DNA from: Acinetobacter beijerinckii CIP 110307
GTDB taxonomy: Bacteria; Pseudomonadota; Gammaproteobacteria; Pseudomonadales; Moraxellaceae
NCBI RefSeq assembly: GCF_000369005.1
Contig: NZ_KB849765.1
Span: 62,001-126,000 of the forward strand
Length of the DNA stretch: 64,000 bases
Reading direction: 5' to 3'
The notes under the pieces were generated by a model that worked only from the letters and a program-made list of their open reading frames with translations, was not told the origin of the DNA and did no database searches. Shown here one piece after another: positions 9,263-19,389 of the stretch. The position numbers and the translations under genes were made by a program. Numbering within the stretch: the first letter of the stretch is position 1; every line of letters starts with the position of its first letter.

Positions 9263-9360
9263 AAAATTTAGCCTTAAAAAAGGCTTATAAATTTTTTATG
9301 ACATCTCAGTTTTATCTAAATGTAAATGTTAAAATTAAAAAATTATACCCATTCTGATTG

Positions 9361-11088
9361 ATGGTCATACCGACTTTTCTAAAATATTTGACTGTAGTAG
9401 ATGAAGCACACATGAGCGCTAATTTTTTTAGTAACTATAAAGCACAAAATGAAATGGCATCTCGTGGAGCAATCTATACACGATCAGAAGTTGTAAATTT
9501 CATTTTAGATTTAGTTGGCTATACAGATGATTGTGCTTTATACCACATGAGTTTATTAGAACCATCTTTTGGAGATGGTGACTTTCTTCAAGTTGTAGTA
9601 AAACGACTAGTCAATAGTTGGAAAAAAAACAAAAGTATCAAAAACTTAAGTTTTGATACCCTTTTCAATGCAATTCGTGCAGTAGAAATCCATAAAAATA
9701 CTTTTGAATCCACACGCTTTAAATTAATAGAACAACTTAAGAATGAAAATTTCACAAATAATCAAGCAATTCAATTAGTTGATAATTGGCTCATAAAAGA
9801 CGATTTTCTTCTAACATCAATAAATCAGTCATTTGATTTTGTCGTTGGCAATCCTCCGTATGTTCGTCAGGAATTAATTGATAATCATCTCATCTTAAAG
9901 TACCGCTCATTATATAAAACGATCTATGATCGAGCAGACCTTTACATCCCTTTTATAGAGCGATCTCTCTCCCTTTTATCAATAAAAGGATCTTTAGGTT
10001 TCATCTGTGCTGATCGATGGATGAAAAATAAATATGGATCACCATTAAGAAAATTCATATCAGATAATTTTCATTTACAAATTTATGTTGATATGACAAA
10101 TACCGATTCTTTTCATTCAGATGTTATAGCGTATCCTGCGGTTAGTATTATTACTAAGAAGCCTGGAAAATATACACGTATAGCTCATCAGCCTGAGATT
10201 TCTTCTCAAGTCTTGTCAAATTTATCTCAATTGATTCTATCAGAGAATATTCCCCAAGATTGCTCATCAGTGAGAGAGCTAGCAGGTGTTGTCAATGGGT
10301 ATGAACCATGGATATTGGAATCAAAGGACCAAACCGATCTTATTCGACGTATCGAAAATAATTTTCCTCTATTAGAAGAAGTTGGTTGCAAAGTAGGTAT
10401 TGGAGTAGCTACTGGCGCAGATAAAATTTTTATTGGCAAACATAATGAGCTAGACATAGAAACTGACCGAAAGATCCCTCTAGCTACTACAAAAGATATC
10501 ATTTCTGGGAAAATGCATTGGATAAATCAAGTTGTGATCAATCCATTTGAAGATTCTGGAGAACTTGTAGATCTTGAAAAATACCCCAAATTGAAAAAGT
10601 ATCTAGAAAATCATAGAGAAATTATAAGTGCTCGTCATTGTGCTAAGAAGAACCCTTCAAATTGGTATCGAACAATTGACCGTATAACCCCATCTTTATT
10701 ATCACAAAAAAAATTGTTAATTCCAGATATTAAGGGCCAAGCACATATCGTCTACGAAGATGGAAATTTTTACCCTCATCATAATCTCTATTATGTCATA
10801 TCTAAGGAATGGGATTTACATGCATTACAAGCAGTATTAATGTCGTCACTTACCAAGCTATTTATAAGCACTTATTCAACAAAAATGAAAGGTGGTTTCC
10901 TTAGGTTTCAGGCTCAATATCTACGAAGAATCCGACTTCCACTCTGGGAAACAGTAAATGAAGCTGTACGTAATGATCTAATTAAAGCCGCTAAAGAACG
11001 CGATTTATTTATGTGTAATCAAGCCACTTTCAGACTTTATCAACTAACTACTGAAGAACAGACAATCCTAGGGGGAGCTGGAAATTAA
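9361..11088 (+). CDS. N6-adenine DNA methyltransferase of a PaeR7I/XhoI-like type II system
   Basis: 575 residues from ATG 9361. Class I SAM methyltransferase with motif X-like [20 protein letters not shown], motif [11 protein letters not shown] (about residues 67-76), and catalytic motif IV NPPY (about 164-167), followed by a long target-recognition half. The Eco57I-like domain order and the endonuclease encoded immediately downstream (stop TAA abuts the next ATG) identify it as the cognate methylase, expected to protect CTCGAG by adenine methylation. No clear Shine-Dalgarno precedes 9361; ATG 9412 (MSANFF) is an alternative start. First gene inside the left end of the element. Confidence 0.9.
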   Translation: MVIPTFLKYLTVVDEAHMSANFFSNYKAQNEMASRGAIYTRSEVVNFILDLVGYTDDCALYHMSLLEPSFGDGDFLQVVVKRLVNSWKKNKSIKNLSFDTLFNAIRAVEIHKNTFESTRFKLIEQLKNENFTNNQAIQLVDNWLIKDDFLLTSINQSFDFVVGNPPYVRQELIDNHLILKYRSLYKTIYDRADLYIPFIERSLSLLSIKGSLGFICADRWMKNKYGSPLRKFISDNFHLQIYVDMTNTDSFHSDVIAYPAVSIITKKPGKYTRIAHQPEISSQVLSNLSQLILSENIPQDCSSVRELAGVVNGYEPWILESKDQTDLIRRIENNFPLLEEVGCKVGIGVATGADKIFIGKHNELDIETDRKIPLATTKDIISGKMHWINQVVINPFEDSGELVDLEKYPKLKKYLENHREIISARHCAKKNPSNWYRTIDRITPSLLSQKKLLIPDIKGQAHIVYEDGNFYPHHNLYYVISKEWDLHALQAVLMSSLTKLFISTYSTKMKGGFLRFQAQYLRRIRLPLWETVNEAVRNDLIKAAKERDLFMCNQATFRLYQLTTEEQTILGGAGN

Positions 11089-11829
11089 ATGACTCTAAAT
11101 TTAGTAAATTATGAAAAAAAAGCAGAAGATGCAGTCAAATTATTTTGGGGAAATCGTGAAGCTGCAAAGCTAAAACAAATTAATATAGGTAAGGCCGATC
11201 AAGGAGAACGTGCTAGTGTTACAGCTGGAAAAAATATGGATGGCTTCTTAGAACTAATCCTTGAAGTAATTAAGCAAAATGGCCTAGGGCATGCTGAAAT
11301 TTATCAGAATAAAGCAATGCTAACATTACCTGGATATTTTCGTCCTACTAAGCTATGGGATCTACTAGTGCTTTATAAAGGAGAGCTCATTGCAGCTATT
11401 GAACTAAAAAGCCAAGTTGGACCTTCATTTGGTAACAATTTTAATAACCGCACAGAAGAATCTATAGGTACAGCACATGATTTATGGACGGCATACAGAG
11501 AAGATGCTTTTGGAAAACAACCAAGACCATTCATTGGATGGTTGATGATGGTAGAGGATGCTCCTGAGTCGCGTAAACCAGTTAAAGATAGATCTCCCCA
11601 TTTTCCTATTTTTGAGGAATTTAAAAATGCCTCTTACCTCCAACGCTACAATGTTCTATGCCAACGTTTAGTACAAGAACAGCTATATACAAATGCTACA
11701 ATTTTAACTTCAGAAAGATCCGCAGTTACCGATGGAAAGTATTCTGAATTATCCAATATGACAGGTTTAAAAACATTCATAACGTCATTAGCTGGTCACA
11801 TCGCAACTGCTGCTGCACGATTAAACTGA
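11089..11829 (+). CDS. PaeR7I/XhoI-like type II restriction endonuclease
   Basis: 246 residues, the length of PaeR7I. Recognisable family blocks are [20 protein letters not shown], the catalytic strand [20 protein letters not shown] (D...ELK of a PD-(D/E)XK nuclease, around residues 95-105) and [16 protein letters not shown]. PaeR7I and XhoI cut CTCGAG; this assignment of site is from family resemblance. It directly abuts the methylase gene and is followed 9 bp later by the PHP-SMC ATPase gene, so the three form one rightward operon. Confidence 0.9.
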   Translation: MTLNLVNYEKKAEDAVKLFWGNREAAKLKQINIGKADQGERASVTAGKNMDGFLELILEVIKQNGLGHAEIYQNKAMLTLPGYFRPTKLWDLLVLYKGELIAAIELKSQVGPSFGNNFNNRTEESIGTAHDLWTAYREDAFGKQPRPFIGWLMMVEDAPESRKPVKDRSPHFPIFEEFKNASYLQRYNVLCQRLVQEQLYTNATILTSERSAVTDGKYSELSNMTGLKTFITSLAGHIATAAARLN

Positions 11830-11838
11830 GAACTAAAA

Positions 11839-14799
11839 ATGAATTTACTTCATATTAAAAATTCTAAATACCATATAGGATCTGAATGGAGAAGATGGGA
11901 TCTCCATGTACATACACCTGAAAGTCAGCTAGGCTCTTCATTTATTGGAACTACTTGGAAACAATATCTTGATACACTAGAAGCTAAAGCTCAAGAATTC
12001 GATATAGCGGTCATAGGAATTACCGACTATATGACAATTGATGGTTATAAAAAAATTTATGAAGCTATTAACGACACAGCTAACCCTAGGTTAAGCTCAG
12101 TAAGATTTATTTTACCAAATATAGAATTTCGTGCGCAGCCTTCAACAACTGATGGAAAGGCATTAAACATTCACTTACTAATAAACCCAGCAGATTCAGA
12201 CCATATTGAGAAAATACAACGTGGTCTTCGAAATTTAAAAGTCTCCTACAACTCAACGCAATATGGTTGTTATAAAGATGACTTGATCGATTTCGCGAAA
12301 GCTCAAGATCCTAATATTCATGATGATCAAAAAGCTTATAAGTTTGGTATAGAACAATTCAAACCATCTTATACTGATATTTTAAAATGGATTGATAGCG
12401 ATGCATGGCTTAAAAAAAACTCCTTAATTGGTATTGCAAATGGCAAAGATGGAATTAGTGGTCTACCACCAGATGGGTTCTCTTCTGTAAGAGATGAATT
12501 AGTCAGACGATCTCACTTCATCTTCTCTGGAAACCCTAATGATCGAAAATATTACTTGGGTCAAAAAAAAGGTACTAATTCTCAAGAAATTATAAGAATG
12601 TATAAAAGCTTAAAACCTTGTTTACATGGCTCAGATGCCCATACAATAGATGACCTATTTAGACCTGATCATGATAGATTATGTTGGATTAAAGCAGACC
12701 CTACTTTTGAAGGACTCAAACAAGTACTATGGGAGCCTGATTCAAGAGTAAAAATAAGTAATGTACGACCTCAACACTCTAATTTAAGTAAAATAATTAC
12801 CAAGATTAGAATCAATAATCCTAACGGTTGGTTCTCTCAAGAAATATTAAATCTCAATTCTGGTCTCATTTCTGTGATAGGCGAAAAAGGAGCTGGAAAA
12901 ACGGCAATTGCTGATCTTATCGCCTTTGCTGCCGGTGTTCCATTAGATACTAAATCACAAGCTTCATTTATTAATAAAGGTAAACGTCATTTATCTGATA
13001 TAGAGATCGAGCTGACTTGGGGGAATGGTGAAGTTTCGACGGGCATACTTCCCAATAATGCACCGGCATTTCCTAAACCATTAGTCCGTTATTTATCTCA
13101 AGATTTTGTAGAAAGACTCTGTTCTAATGATCATCAAGGATATGAATTACAAAAGGCAATTGAAGAAGTGGTTTTCAACCATCTAGATGAAGACCTAAAA
13201 GAAGACTACTCCTCATTCGAAGAGCTTCGCTCTGCAAGAGAAGCAGCATCACAATCTAGACAGAATGAATTCCGTGGTCAAATTGTTGCATTAAATAGAG
13301 AAATTGAACGATTACATTCTACTGTAATCCAAAAAACTGAAAAGCAGTTAACATTAGAATCAATTAAAAAGCAAATTGTCGATTTCAAATCTCAATTACC
13401 AGCATTAACTCAAACTGCAGATGAGGCAATACTAAAGTTATTAGAAAAGGAACAAATCAATTTAAAAGAGCAAGAATTGTGTTTATCTAAACTGAATCGT
13501 TCAAAACGATGTATTGATGAGCTTTTAAAAACCTATAAAGATTTAAAAGAAAAGACAGATAATCAAATTGATCAATTAATAGCAGGTGCACAAGAACATG
13601 AAAATATCCAAGGTCTAGACTTCAAGAATCTGAAGCCTATTTGGAATTCAAATATTGAATTTATTCTAGAACAAAAGTCTATAGAAATTCATGAAGAAAT
13701 TCAGAAAATTAAAGGCAATCAAGATAGCTATAAACCCACTGGAAATACAATCTTTGACATTCAAAAACGTATCATAGATCACCAAAAAAAGTTGAGTAAC
13801 GATGAAATAAATCGCAGAAGATTACTAGATCTTCAAAAACAAATTAATGATATCGAGCAAACTGAGAAAAGGTTAGAAAAAGAGATACAAGATATAGATC
13901 ACAAAATTTTACCTTCAATAACTGGGCACACTGTTGAAAGACATCGTATTTATTTGAAATATTTTGAAGCTTTAGCTGAAGATCTCAATGGTTTGAAAGA
14001 GCTTTATACACCTATGCAAATGCAGTTAGCATCGCTTGGCACAGATATGACGTTCGAACTCTCAGCTGGCTATAAAATCAATCATCAAGAATGGGTTGAT
14101 AAAATAGTTAAATTTTTCGATGGTAGAAAGCCTAATGCTCTAGCAAAAAAAGAAGAAATTGAATCTTTCATTGTTGAAAAAATTATTCCAGCTTGGGAAA
14201 GCAATGATAAAAATCAAATATCTCAAGTCCTTTCTGATTTTAATCAGAAAGTTTCACCTTTTGACTTCATGCAAAATTGTGCAGCACCTAGCCTAAAGTT
14301 AATTGAACTATTTGATTGGATGTTCTCTACTGATCACATTAGTACAACATATCGAATTAAGTATGCTGGATCATATCTTGAACACCTTTCTCCTGGTACA
14401 AGAGGAATAGCTTTACTTGTCTTATATTTATTAATGGATGAAGATGATAGACGTCCTTTAATCATTGACCAACCGGAAGGAAATTTAGATAACTCATCGG
14501 TGTATGCTCAATTAGTACCATACATCAGGAAGGCAAAAGAAAATCGACAAATCATTATTGTTACTCATAATCCAAACTTAGTGATAGGCACAGATGCAGA
14601 ACAAATTATTATTGCAGCATCCTCTCGCTCGCCTAGTCAGGTATACCCTTGTATCACATACTATTCTGGGTCTCTTGAGCATAATGAATTTGATGAGACT
14701 CACAAAGGTATTAGGCAAACAGTATGTACCTTACTTGAAGGTGGAGATAAAGCATTCAAGGATCGAGAAGGTAGATATTCTATTATTCAACCTACTTAA
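11839..14799 (+). CDS. PHP domain plus SMC-like ATPase (TrlF-like)
   Basis: 986 residues. The N-terminal PHP phosphoesterase module has DLHVHT (H23, H25), the IGITDYMT segment and CLHGSDAHTIDD near residue 265. A Walker A GEKGAGKT lies near residues 348-355, followed by about 350 residues of glutamate/lysine-rich coiled coil (about 460-740), and a C-terminal ABC/SMC Walker B LIIDQPEGNLDN near 870 with a THNPN switch histidine. PHP domains hydrolyse phosphoesters and the SMC-like part should form a DNA- or RNA-sensing clamp. Annotation pipelines call this architecture TrlF. Cotranscription with a restriction-modification pair supports an antiphage role, which is inference. Confidence 0.85.
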   Translation: MNLLHIKNSKYHIGSEWRRWDLHVHTPESQLGSSFIGTTWKQYLDTLEAKAQEFDIAVIGITDYMTIDGYKKIYEAINDTANPRLSSVRFILPNIEFRAQPSTTDGKALNIHLLINPADSDHIEKIQRGLRNLKVSYNSTQYGCYKDDLIDFAKAQDPNIHDDQKAYKFGIEQFKPSYTDILKWIDSDAWLKKNSLIGIANGKDGISGLPPDGFSSVRDELVRRSHFIFSGNPNDRKYYLGQKKGTNSQEIIRMYKSLKPCLHGSDAHTIDDLFRPDHDRLCWIKADPTFEGLKQVLWEPDSRVKISNVRPQHSNLSKIITKIRINNPNGWFSQEILNLNSGLISVIGEKGAGKTAIADLIAFAAGVPLDTKSQASFINKGKRHLSDIEIELTWGNGEVSTGILPNNAPAFPKPLVRYLSQDFVERLCSNDHQGYELQKAIEEVVFNHLDEDLKEDYSSFEELRSAREAASQSRQNEFRGQIVALNREIERLHSTVIQKTEKQLTLESIKKQIVDFKSQLPALTQTADEAILKLLEKEQINLKEQELCLSKLNRSKRCIDELLKTYKDLKEKTDNQIDQLIAGAQEHENIQGLDFKNLKPIWNSNIEFILEQKSIEIHEEIQKIKGNQDSYKPTGNTIFDIQKRIIDHQKKLSNDEINRRRLLDLQKQINDIEQTEKRLEKEIQDIDHKILPSITGHTVERHRIYLKYFEALAEDLNGLKELYTPMQMQLASLGTDMTFELSAGYKINHQEWVDKIVKFFDGRKPNALAKKEEIESFIVEKIIPAWESNDKNQISQVLSDFNQKVSPFDFMQNCAAPSLKLIELFDWMFSTDHISTTYRIKYAGSYLEHLSPGTRGIALLVLYLLMDEDDRRPLIIDQPEGNLDNSSVYAQLVPYIRKAKENRQIIIVTHNPNLVIGTDAEQIIIAASSRSPSQVYPCITYYSGSLEHNEFDETHKGIRQTVCTLLEGGDKAFKDREGRYSIIQPT

Positions 14800-14817
14800 T
14801 TCAGCAAAGCATTAATA

Positions 14818-14848
14818 TCAATGGAGTTATTTGTAAATACTCCATTGA
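14818..14848. terminator. Hairpin between convergent PHP-SMC and NACHT genes
   Basis: TCAATGGAGT (14818-14827) and ACTCCATTGA (14839-14848) form a perfect 10-bp stem with an 11-nt loop 18 bp after the stop codon of the PHP-SMC gene. No long U run follows, so termination strength is uncertain. Confidence 0.6.
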
Positions 14849-14872
14849 ACATTACTCCAATTTATACTTACT

Positions 14873-14940
14873 AGTTCAAATTTGAGCTAACAGTTACACA
14901 CTTTTTAGTATATCCATCATCATTAGTTCAAATCTGAACT
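14873..14940. repeat. Two near-palindromic 16-mers between convergent genes
   Basis: AGTTCAAATTTGAGCT (14873-14888) and AGTTCAAATCTGAACT (14925-14940) differ at two positions, each nearly its own reverse complement, 52 bp apart start to start, ending 7 bp before the NACHT stop codon. They could be protein-binding sites or transcript-end structures. Confidence 0.5.
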
Positions 14941-14947
14941 TAAATAA

Positions 14948-17900
14948 TTACGTCGTTGCAACTAATTTTCTTTTACTTAAATCAATAACAATAACTTTGA
15001 TAGAGTCTATTCCAATCCATTCATGAGCAATACCATACCAATACTCTTGAAGGGCTGACTCTAGTTCATCCAAGCCAACATTCTTACCACTAATTTTCCA
15101 TTTCTTATCTATGTCTTGGGCAACTAATAAAAATATTCCACAACCAGCAGTTGACTCACGTAAATAATCTCCCACCAATTGATTTCTCAATCTTTCACAG
15201 AGTTTTGGACCACTCCAACTTTTATCTAGAATTTTTAATTCAATTGGTACTGGACTGTTTACTGTAGGGTTATCAAGCCTAATATCAGTTCGTTGGCTAT
15301 TTGCTAACTCATTTTCTTGAGAAATTGAACATTTAGATTGTGCCCTTTTTCTTAACTCACCAGCAATTAGATTTCTCATTTCTGTTTCTTGTTCAACTCT
15401 TTGCCAAGTAAGCCAAGGACTATCGTCACCATTTTCAAGCCAGTCTCTTAATTCAGTTATCCTAAGCAGTGCTAACTCAAATAATTCTTTATGTGTCTTT
15501 GGCTTGATATTACCCGAATTTTCAAATTGTAATACTTGCTCAATATTCCATGGTTCTGAATCACCACATGACAAGGCAATATTGTGAGCAGTTTTTTCCA
15601 ACCAAGTACGTCTATTTCCACTTGGATGCTCTTTTAATAAATCTTTAATTGCGTAAAAACTTTCAGCACAAGGGACTTCTTTCAAATATGTAAAAATTAA
15701 ATCTCTAGCATCTTGTGCCTCATCTCTAAGCCCAGGTGAATATACTCCTGAGTTAGCTCTATCTATGTCATCATCTAGCTTTATATATTTATGCATTAAA
15801 GAATATAATTTCTTTAAATATCTAATTTCTTTAACCTTATTGTTTCCTGTTTTTCCATTTATTGAATCTCTTTTACCCATCAAATGGCAAATAAAAACTT
15901 GAGATGCTTGTATAGCATCCTCAAAAGTTAACGATTCTAGCCACGTAGTTAAGGACGATATTCCTTCTTCTGGATCACAATCTACATAAACTGCATACCA
16001 CCATGCTTTGTGCTCAGTTAAACTGAATTCCTTAATTTTTTGTTGGGCTAATAAGCTAAAATCTGACTCTTGAATATCAGAATTTAATAAAATCTGTACT
16101 GCATATCTGTAAGTATCTTTATGAAGTAATTTTGAGTTTTCTTTTAACCATTGAAAAATTTTATGTGCGATATCTGTATGTATCCAAGGAGCATGATAGA
16201 TCAGGTCATACAAGATATGATTGTAATTTTGTTCAGTTTCAGGATTTGATGACCCTAGTTCCCATAAAACTTCTTTGTTAACGGCTTCAACAACTTCATT
16301 TGGAAAAATTTTATGAAATTTTTCTAGCCATGACGGAAAACCATTTAACTCCCATGAAAGATATCTTAAGGCATTGCTGATTTCATCTGAATTTAATCTA
16401 CTATAAAATTCTGGATTCTCTTTAAATTCAAGTTCCAGTCCTATTAAACCAAAAATTAAATCACAAGGAGTACTGTTTTTCTTTAAAATTTCTTCTGAAT
16501 GTAATTTAGGTTTATAAACTCGCCAAAACTTTATAGCTGAATCACGATAGGCTTGTGCTACTTCTTGCCCAAATTCAGGAATCAGGTCTTTCCAGTTTTG
16601 AAATGCATAACGGTCTGTAGATATTCTTCCATACTCACCAAGTTGATCCATTAACCAAATATGATTGTTTGTTAATTCACCATTTAAAATATTAGGTGAG
16701 TTCTTAAGTTGCTCAGGATTATTCTTTAGTCTTTGTATCCAATCTAATTTTTCTTTTTTTTCTGTTAATTCTCTTTTCTCACGTTCTGTTTTTCGCTTAA
16801 TTGCATCTTCTTCAAATTTTTTTTGCATATCACTTTGAACAGGTACAGGTATTAATAAACTTGTTAACTGATCTAAAAGTTGAGAATGGCTTTCACATGC
16901 CTCTTGTATTTTGGTTAACATTTCAATCGGTTTATTCTGTTGCGAATATATTATAAATGCTCGATTTAAACAGACTAATTTATCATCTATACAATCTTTA
17001 ATATCAATATAACTCAATATCCTATCAAAACTATCAATATTAAACTCCCAAAAGTGCCCTAGACATGAAATTGCCCAATCATTAGTTAATCTATTTTTTT
17101 CTTTTTGAAGTAAATATTCGCGTGCTATTTCAATTGAATTCCAATATAACTTATCATTAAGCTCTGGCCATGTAGGTATAACTTCTCTCAGTCTATTCTT
17201 TTCATTAAAATCATCAAAATCCCCTTGATACTCTAGAGCTGTAGCATTAATTAATATTTCTATTATTCTATCGTCAAGTACTAAGGGATTACGCTCTCTA
17301 ATTAATTTCTCAATAATTTGAAAAGCTATTTTTAAAGTCCAAGCATATTCTTTCGATATTTGGTATTCTTTTATATTGAAAAAAGGTCCTGAATTTAATA
17401 GTTCTGCTATACCAATCAGTAAATCATATCCTAATATAGCATCAAGATTCTGTACAAATTTTTCTAAGACAGCAGTTAACCCACGATGTTCAAATCTTTT
17501 ATACAAAGATGCATTTCTTAAAGACTCTATGAGTAAACTGATAAACTCTTGATTAGGATCAATTTCATCGACAAGTTCTACAATTAACTGTCTATCTAGT
17601 TTTTCTCCGGTTTGATTTAAATTAGCCCAAAGATCGACTTTTTGTTCTCTTTCCCCACATGCCATAATTGCACGTGTCGATACCCTCCTAGAGTACATAT
17701 TTCTTTTAGAATCAAGAGCAATGGATGTAAGTAAAGAAAGACATTTAGTAAACCTTCCTTGCCAAACCATTCGTCCTAAAAAGAAAATAACATCTTCATT
17801 ATCATAATAAGTTTTTATCAGTAATAAAACTTCATCTTCTAAATCAAAATCAGTAATTTTTGCAATAGAGTCATTATCTCTAATTGTCCGATCATCTTGG

Positions 17901-19237
17901 TTTTTTGCAATTCTTTCAACAAATTGTGAAAAAATTTCTTTACGAATAAGCACTGGCAACTGTGCAGGATCACCACTTTCAAAAGCAATTTCTGGTTGAA
18001 GTTTCATTACATCTTGGCAAATCCTTTCATCTAACAATATTAACCATGGAAGTATGGATCGAAGTGATGGTACTACAATTTTTTCACCAAATTGTTCACG
18101 AAAAAAAAGCCTTTCTGTTAAAAGTCGATTGTCGCCATTTAATAGTTTTGAGAACCATTGAGCTGCGAGAAACTCACGAGTATCCCTGTGTCTAAAACGT
18201 ACTGCTCCATAAATAATATCGTTAAAAATTCCAGATTCTAATAATCGCAATATTTCATCATCATTCCAATCTGGAAGAATAGTTGAAGCATTTAAATTAT
18301 CTTTGGCTCGTACAAATGCTGGAATACCTATATTTGTTTTACGAGTTAATATAACTGCTGCTGCAAGACGTTGTGCACCTTCAACTAACTTTTTAAAGCT
18401 TATAGGAATAGATTTTCTATTTTGCGTATGTGATTCTCTTAAGCGTTGTTCAATATTATATTGAATAATATCTGAACGAGAGCCCAATTTACCTTCATCA
18501 TTCCATTTCAAAATAATATTTTCTAAATCAAAAGGTCTTCCAGCAAATTCTAATAAGTCATATCTTTTAATTTGATTAAGTATGTCTGGAATATTTTCTA
18601 CCGACCTAATATCAAGAAATACCCTTATATCTTCAATACTTAAAGGCGAAAGACCAAAAACTTTTAATGCACTTTTTAATTGCTTATCATTACCTGATTC
18701 ATCTTGTACTGCCTTAACACCATAAAACAGTTCCGTATCTAGAATTTCTTCATCACTTTTAAATCCCCAACTATAAGGACGACTTGAGATGTAAATATGA
18801 CTTCTAAGTACAGCAGTTTTTATTTTTCTTGCAAACTTTCTTATAGCTTTATGAAATTGTTTTGGATTTTCTAAACGAGCTTCGTCTACTGAGTCTAAAA
18901 AAAACCATGCAGAATCTGTAGAGGCTAACCATTCATTGAATTGGTCTTCATCTCCAATTTCAAATTCATTGACAAAATCATTATCAATATCCTCTATTCG
19001 AATGAAAAACGCGTATTTACCGTCTGCTTTAATTCTTCTAGCACACTCTTCAAATTCTTTAGTTTTTCCTGCACCAGCTTCAGCCAAAATCACACATCTA
19101 TATTCAGTTAATAAATCGTCCCAACTATTTTTTTCTGCATACTTCATGTTTAGTGAATAATCTAAATTAGATACATCTAAATTTTGATCTGACAATATTG
19201 GTGAGAATTTACGATTTAATTGAATATAGTCATTCAT
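14948..19237 (-). CDS. NACHT/STAND-type ATPase with C-terminal PD-(D/E)XK-like nuclease
   Basis: 1429 residues, no signal peptide. N-terminal P-loop: Walker A AEAGAGKT (52-59), Walker B WFFLDSVDEAR (111-121) and sensor-1-like SSRPYSW (151-157), an order typical of NACHT/STAND ATPases. Residues about 350-1300 are helical and repeat-like without a recognised family, consistent with a ligand-sensing solenoid. The last 115 residues contain D1318, then PIELK (E1333, K1335) and NQL near 1353, the pattern of a PD-(D/E)XK nuclease; the family normally puts the effector first, so a C-terminal effector is notable. Stand-alone leftward gene, convergent with the restriction operon, AT-rich like the rest of the cargo. 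Likely a large antiphage sensor-effector; nuclease assignment is inference. Confidence 0.75.
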   Translation of the reverse strand: MNDYIQLNRKFSPILSDQNLDVSNLDYSLNMKYAEKNSWDDLLTEYRCVILAEAGAGKTKEFEECARRIKADGKYAFFIRIEDIDNDFVNEFEIGDEDQFNEWLASTDSAWFFLDSVDEARLENPKQFHKAIRKFARKIKTAVLRSHIYISSRPYSWGFKSDEEILDTELFYGVKAVQDESGNDKQLKSALKVFGLSPLSIEDIRVFLDIRSVENIPDILNQIKRYDLLEFAGRPFDLENIILKWNDEGKLGSRSDIIQYNIEQRLRESHTQNRKSIPISFKKLVEGAQRLAAAVILTRKTNIGIPAFVRAKDNLNASTILPDWNDDEILRLLESGIFNDIIYGAVRFRHRDTREFLAAQWFSKLLNGDNRLLTERLFFREQFGEKIVVPSLRSILPWLILLDERICQDVMKLQPEIAFESGDPAQLPVLIRKEIFSQFVERIAKNQDDRTIRDNDSIAKITDFDLEDEVLLLIKTYYDNEDVIFFLGRMVWQGRFTKCLSLLTSIALDSKRNMYSRRVSTRAIMACGEREQKVDLWANLNQTGEKLDRQLIVELVDEIDPNQEFISLLIESLRNASLYKRFEHRGLTAVLEKFVQNLDAILGYDLLIGIAELLNSGPFFNIKEYQISKEYAWTLKIAFQIIEKLIRERNPLVLDDRIIEILINATALEYQGDFDDFNEKNRLREVIPTWPELNDKLYWNSIEIAREYLLQKEKNRLTNDWAISCLGHFWEFNIDSFDRILSYIDIKDCIDDKLVCLNRAFIIYSQQNKPIEMLTKIQEACESHSQLLDQLTSLLIPVPVQSDMQKKFEEDAIKRKTEREKRELTEKKEKLDWIQRLKNNPEQLKNSPNILNGELTNNHIWLMDQLGEYGRISTDRYAFQNWKDLIPEFGQEVAQAYRDSAIKFWRVYKPKLHSEEILKKNSTPCDLIFGLIGLELEFKENPEFYSRLNSDEISNALRYLSWELNGFPSWLEKFHKIFPNEVVEAVNKEVLWELGSSNPETEQNYNHILYDLIYHAPWIHTDIAHKIFQWLKENSKLLHKDTYRYAVQILLNSDIQESDFSLLAQQKIKEFSLTEHKAWWYAVYVDCDPEEGISSLTTWLESLTFEDAIQASQVFICHLMGKRDSINGKTGNNKVKEIRYLKKLYSLMHKYIKLDDDIDRANSGVYSPGLRDEAQDARDLIFTYLKEVPCAESFYAIKDLLKEHPSGNRRTWLEKTAHNIALSCGDSEPWNIEQVLQFENSGNIKPKTHKELFELALLRITELRDWLENGDDSPWLTWQRVEQETEMRNLIAGELRKRAQSKCSISQENELANSQRTDIRLDNPTVNSPVPIELKILDKSWSGPKLCERLRNQLVGDYLRESTAGCGIFLLVAQDIDKKWKISGKNVGLDELESALQEYWYGIAHEWIGIDSIKVIVIDLSKRKLVATT

Positions 19238-19282
19238 AATCTATTGATAAAATTATTTAAAGTTACTCTGAGTATAACTATT

Positions 19283-19311
19283 ATTAAAAAAATAAGGGAG
19301 CCTAAGCCCCC
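19283..19311 (-). terminator. Terminator of the leftward Gp3-like gene
   Basis: On the minus strand GGGGGC-TTAG-GCTCCC followed by TTATTTTTTT. It ends the leftward transcript before the NACHT gene's promoter region. Confidence 0.8.
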
Positions 19312-19389
19312 ATATTCTGAACATTGATAATTGTTTTCATTTAAAAGTTTGACGTTGGTCTGTAAACAGACTCATGATGTTTTGCCTGA

